From: an uncultured Clostridia bacterium
Lineage (GTDB): Bacteria; Bacillota; Clostridia; Christensenellales; Borkfalkiaceae
DNA: 17,275 bases
Direction: 5' to 3'
Assembly: GCA_947632165.1 (NCBI GenBank)
Contig: CANROI010000010.1
Location: 1-17,275 of the forward strand
Shown here: in pieces, positions 14,875-17,275 of the stretch
Layout: every line of letters begins with the position of its first letter
How positions within the stretch are numbered: position 1 is the stretch's first letter
The notes under the pieces: model-generated
Database searches by the model: none
Told to the model about the DNA's origin: nothing
Seen by the model: the letters and a program-made list of their open reading frames with translations, nothing else
Translations under genes and position numbers: made by a program

Positions 14875-16659
14875 TCAGCCCTCTTGGCCCGAAAAGTACT
14901 CCTCGCGCGCCCAAGCCAATTGGATGTCTGCGCTTAAATATCCCGCCGCGGTCGCGGGATCGTCGAGATTGTCGGAATCGGAAACGGATCTCCATGCCCC
15001 CGAAACATCTGACACACACCAACCGTCCGCATGTGCAAAATACGCTTTTTCAAGCGCGGTGCACCCCATAAACGCCCCATAACTGATAAGGAGCACATTT
15101 TGGGGAATCGTGATCTCCGTAAGGGCGCTGCATCCCTGAAACGCACCATTTCCGATCACGGTCACATTTTGGGGAATCTCGATCTGTTCAAGCGAGGTAC
15201 AGAAAGCGAATGCTCCCAATCCGATCTCGGTCAGCTGTGAAACGCCGCGGAAGGTCACGCTCTCCAATGAGGCGCAAAATATGAACGTCCGCTCCCCCAT
15301 CGTCGTCACATTGCTTCCGATCGTCACCCGCGTCAGATCCGTGCAACCTTCAAAGACGCCCCAATGAAACGGAGTCCCGTCATTTGCTAACAGTTGGCGA
15401 TCGCCGTTGCTGATCCCGATCTGTTGAACGCTGTCGGGAATGTCGATCTCCCGCAAAGATGTGCAGTTGCAAAAGGTCGCCTCTCCGATGGTTTGCAAGC
15501 CTTTCGGCAACTCGATGTTCTTCAGGGCAGTACAGGACATAAACGACCAATCCCTGATCGCGGTCACGGTTTGAGGGATATTGATTTTCGACAGAGCGCC
15601 GCAATTCCTGAATGCTCCGTCCTCGATTTCGGTCAACTTATTCGGTAGCGTGACGGTTTGAAGATTTGTGCAATACGCAAAGGCATCAAATTTGATCACG
15701 GTCACGCTGTTCGGAATGGAGATCTCTTTCAATGCGGTGCAACCTCTGAACGCTCCATATTCGATCGAAGTCAGCCGATCGCCTTGGAAGGTCACACCGG
15801 TAAGACCGGTACAATCTTCGAACGCCCATCTGTCGATATAAGTCACGCTCTGAGGGATCGTAATTTCTTTTAATCCGCTGCAGCCGTAAAACGCGGAATC
15901 GCCGATCAACGTCACGCTTTCCGGAAGGGAGATATTCGTCAACGAAACGACCCTCGGATCTCCGGAGATGTTCGGATAGAACCCGCCATACAAGTCCTTA
16001 TAGAAAGCAAACGCATAGGCGCCGATCTCTTTTACAGGCAATCCGCGGTAGGTAGCGGGAATGACGATGTCCGTTTCCCATGCGGTGCCGAGCCCGACAA
16101 CGGCGGCGTACTCCCGCCCATCTTCGTCCTTCCGCTTTTGATATTGGAGCCCTTCGGTGCCCTCCGCTTGGGGAAGTTCTCCGTCCGACGTGATCTTTCC
16201 CAAATCTTTTTTGCTACCGTCCGTCATCGTCACGATGAGATGCCCGGCTTCGTCCACCTCCATAGATTCGATGCCGACTCCGTCATTGCCGTTCACACCA
16301 TCTTTGCCGTCTTTGCCGTCCTGTCCGTCCTTGCCGGGATCGCCCTTCTCGCCTTTAGGTCCCTGCGCGCCCGTTTCGCCCTTTTCGCCTTGGGGCCCCT
16401 GTGCGCCCGTTTCGCCCTTTTCGCCTTGGGGCCCCTGTGCGCCGTCTTTACCGGGAGCGCCATCGGCGCCTTTGAACATGGCAATGAGTTCTTCGAGCGT
16501 GCCCTCAAAGCCGAGATCCTGCGCGGTCGCATAAACGCGCTCTATCGTCCAAAGATCATCCGGGAGCTCAACCTCCCCCAAATCGCATGCGGCAAGGCCG
16601 AATGCAAGGCACAACGCCGTTAAAACCGACATCAACGCGATGAAAAATTTACGCTTCAT
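14875..16659 (-). CDS. surface lipoprotein with collagen-like and BspA-type leucine-rich repeats
   Basis: The 594-residue product begins with a lipoprotein signal peptide (MKRKFFIALM, lipobox LAAC with Cys25) and should be anchored outside the membrane. Residues 64-129 are 22 uninterrupted Gly-X-Y triplets, a bacterial collagen-like stalk. After a linker, about residues 239-542 hold 12 BspA/Treponema-type repeats of about 23 residues built on AFxxCxxL...IxIPxxVTxIG. A Trp-containing, acidic C-terminal tail follows, with no sorting signal. Such repeats commonly serve in adhesion; the ligand is unknown. The start at 16659 has GGAGGA 5-6 bases upstream; an in-frame ATG at 16713 lies within the promoter. 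Base composition is visibly lower in GC than pot or metK, suggesting a different history. A divergent XRE regulator and paired operators control its promoter, by inference. Confidence 0.85.
   Translation of the reverse strand: MKRKFFIALMSVLTALCLAFGLAACDLGEVELPDDLWTIERVYATAQDLGFEGTLEELIAMFKGADGAPGKDGAQGPQGEKGETGAQGPQGEKGETGAQGPKGEKGDPGKDGQDGKDGKDGVNGNDGVGIESMEVDEAGHLIVTMTDGSKKDLGKITSDGELPQAEGTEGLQYQKRKDEDGREYAAVVGLGTAWETDIVIPATYRGLPVKEIGAYAFAFYKDLYGGFYPNISGDPRVVSLTNISLPESVTLIGDSAFYGCSGLKEITIPQSVTYIDRWAFEDCTGLTGVTFQGDRLTSIEYGAFRGCTALKEISIPNSVTVIKFDAFAYCTNLQTVTLPNKLTEIEDGAFRNCGALSKINIPQTVTAIRDWSFMSCTALKNIELPKGLQTIGEATFCNCTSLREIDIPDSVQQIGISNGDRQLLANDGTPFHWGVFEGCTDLTRVTIGSNVTTMGERTFIFCASLESVTFRGVSQLTEIGLGAFAFCTSLEQIEIPQNVTVIGNGAFQGCSALTEITIPQNVLLISYGAFMGCTALEKAYFAHADGWCVSDVSGAWRSVSDSDNLDDPATAAGYLSADIQLAWAREEYFSGQEG
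16367..16438 (-). repeat. two exact 36-bp tandem repeats in the collagen-like region
   Basis: Bases 16367-16402 and 16403-16438 are identical 36-base units, each encoding four Gly-X-Y triplets (the GAQGPQGEKGET pattern). A diverged third copy precedes them at about 16331-16366. The unit is a multiple of three, so gain or loss by slippage would change stalk length while keeping the frame. Confidence 0.9.
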
Positions 16660-16684
16660 AAGATTCCTCCGTTCGTTTTTCTCT

Positions 16685-16713
16685 ATTATATTCTTACATT
16701 TGTAAGAAGTCAA
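16685..16713 (-). promoter_or_regulatory. promoter of the repeat lipoprotein gene
   Basis: On the minus strand TTGACT (16708-16713) and TATAAT (16685-16690) have a 17-base spacer, 26 bases before the lipoprotein ATG. The spacer is entirely occupied by one copy of a palindrome (16691-16708), so a bound repressor would exclude RNA polymerase. Confidence 0.88.
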
Positions 16714-16738
16714 GTGAGTTTTCTTACTTTTGTGAGAA
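16691..16738. promoter_or_regulatory. paired palindromic operators
   Basis: TTCTTACATTTGTAAGAA (16691-16708) is a perfect inverted repeat with 8-base arms and a 2-base centre. TTCTTACTTTTGTGAGAA (16721-16738) differs at two positions and is imperfectly palindromic. They are 30 bp apart, about three helical turns. The first fills the -35/-10 spacer of the lipoprotein promoter; the second ends two bases before the regulator start codon. These are very likely binding sites of the adjacent XRE protein, probably including autoregulation. Confidence 0.75.
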
Positions 16739-16739
16739 G

Positions 16740-16967
16740 ATGATAGATGGTATGGAGACGGAATTTAAGAATAATTTGAAATTTTTGCGGCAAGAACGGG
16801 GGCTCGGGCAGGTGGAACTTGCAAACAAACTTGGCGTGAGCAAGGGCATCATCAGTCTGTGGGAAAACGGGCTCCGTGAGCCCAATCTTGCCTCGCTGGT
16901 GGAAATCGCCCTCTTCTTCAAAGTGAGTTTGGATGAACTTGTCGGCATGGAAGAACTGAAAAGATAA
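16740..16967 (+). CDS. small XRE-family transcriptional repressor
   Basis: The 75-residue product is almost entirely a lambda-repressor-like helix-turn-helix: NNLKFLRQERGLGQVELANK leads into LGVSKGIISLWENGLREPNL (about residues 11-50), then a final helix LVEIALFFKVSLDELVG. No ligand or dimerisation domain follows, so it resembles short Cro/SinR-type repressors. It is divergent from the repeat lipoprotein gene and starts directly beside two palindromes that it probably binds. The start is uncertain: ATG at 16740 or at 16752 (71 residues, a more typical N-terminus), and neither has a clear ribosome binding site, so expression may be low or leaderless. I see no confident promoter for it on the plus strand. 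Confidence 0.85.
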   Translation: MIDGMETEFKNNLKFLRQERGLGQVELANKLGVSKGIISLWENGLREPNLASLVEIALFFKVSLDELVGMEELKR

Positions 16968-16983
16968 ACTTTGGGATCAAACA

Positions 16984-17019
16984 GCCGCGGGCGGGGCGCA
17001 AATGCGCCCCGCCCGCGGC
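16984..17019. terminator. GC-rich bidirectional hairpin between convergent genes
   Basis: The 16-base arms 16984-16999 and 17004-17019 are perfect reverse complements around an AAAT loop. It begins 16 bases after the regulator stop and ends 19 bases before the stop of the convergent exporter gene. On the minus strand TGTTTG follows directly. On the plus strand the T-run is delayed to 17035-17040. It probably acts mainly for the minus-strand gene. Confidence 0.7.
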
Positions 17020-17038
17020 AACTTCAAACTGTCATTTT

Positions 17039-17275
17039 TTATACCGCAAGCGGAATCGGAGCCGCAACGCGCGACGGAAGTTTCCGGTGCAGAGCGCCAG
17101 CGAGCAATGCCGCCGAGGCCGCCGCCGTGAGCGCCTCGGCTATGGGGAATGCCCACCACACCGTCATGACCGCGTTCCCGCCGAGCATGAACATCCACAC
17201 AAGGGGGAAGACGAACAGCACGAGCCTCAAAAAGGAGATAAAAAGCGGGGCAAGCGCATAGCCGAGCGCCTGCAG
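17039..17275 (-). CDS. probable MATE-family multidrug/metabolite exporter, C-terminal fragment
   Basis: The last 78 codons of a gene that enters from the right edge. The peptide has two hydrophobic segments. The motif VWWAFPIAEALT resembles the final-helix signature (W-x-A-F/W-P-I-A-E) of MATE/DinF-type Na+- or H+-coupled exporters. It ends in a short basic tail with HRKLPSR. The upstream part is open to the window edge (LQALGYALAPLFISF), so the TTG at 17228-17230 is internal. Assignment rests on one motif plus hydrophobicity. The substrate cannot be inferred. Confidence 0.65.
   Translation of the reverse strand: MQALGYALAPLFISFLRLVLFVFPLVWMFMLGGNAVMTVWWAFPIAEALTAAASAALLAGALHRKLPSRVAAPIPLAV

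Noticed and set aside
15031..15873. Series of short plus-strand open frames across the leucine-rich-repeat gene
   Set aside because: They recur with the repeat period and are antisense shadows of the repeats.
16367..16438. CRISPR-like repeat
   Set aside because: The 36-bp units are directly adjacent with no spacers and encode Gly-X-Y triplets.

Overview
The window looks like chromosomal core sequence from a fairly high-GC member of the Clostridia (Bacillota). The pointers are a Bacillus/Clostridium-type division and cell-wall (dcw) cluster, a MurE with the diaminopimelate-type DNPR motif, strong AGGAGG-type ribosome binding sites, near-consensus sigma-A promoters with 17-bp spacers, and a BspA-like leucine-rich-repeat lipoprotein typical of gut anaerobes. 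An uncultured gut lineage such as a Christensenellales/Borkfalkiaceae relative is my guess, not something the sequence proves.

Bases 1-6660, minus strand: the start of the dcw operon, read right to left from a perfect-consensus promoter (TTGACA-17-TATAAT, 6632-6660). The order is mraZ, rsmH, an FtsL-like membrane protein with a very long cytoplasmic N-terminus, a class B penicillin-binding protein (FtsI/PBP2-like), murE, mraY and the first 20 codons of murD. Several junctions are ATGA or TGATG overlaps, implying translational coupling. murF is absent between murE and mraY, as in Bacillus subtilis. The cluster supplies lipid I precursor synthesis and septal transpeptidation.

Bases 6690-8009: glutamate racemase (murI, minus; it makes D-Glu for the same peptidoglycan pathway) and ribosomal protein S20 (rpsT, plus) are transcribed divergently from promoters whose -35 elements overlap. 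murI carries an AT-rich C-terminal extension. rpsT is followed by one or two intrinsic terminators.

Bases 8110-13602, plus strand: a polyamine-uptake operon. A strong promoter and a leader with repeated AAAGTTTAAT-like half-sites precede an XRE-cupin regulator, then potA, potB, potC and potD, with ATGA overlaps between the pot genes. PotA has a duplicated C-terminal TOBE-like module. PotD is unusually large, with both a lipobox and a C-terminal transmembrane helix. The operon ends at a 15-bp GC hairpin shared with the convergent metK.

Bases 13611-14829, minus strand: metK (S-adenosylmethionine synthetase) with its own promoter. SAM feeds both methylation (RsmH) and polyamine synthesis.

Bases 14875-16967: a lower-GC accessory module. 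A lipoprotein with 22 collagen-like Gly-X-Y triplets and 12 BspA-type leucine-rich repeats (minus) is divergent from a small XRE repressor (plus). Between them are two copies of an 18-bp palindrome 30 bp apart, one exactly filling the spacer of the lipoprotein promoter. I consider this the most interesting unit here. The window ends with a perfect 16-bp GC hairpin and the C-terminus of a probable MATE-family exporter (minus). I saw no tRNA, rRNA, CRISPR, insertion sequence or origin.
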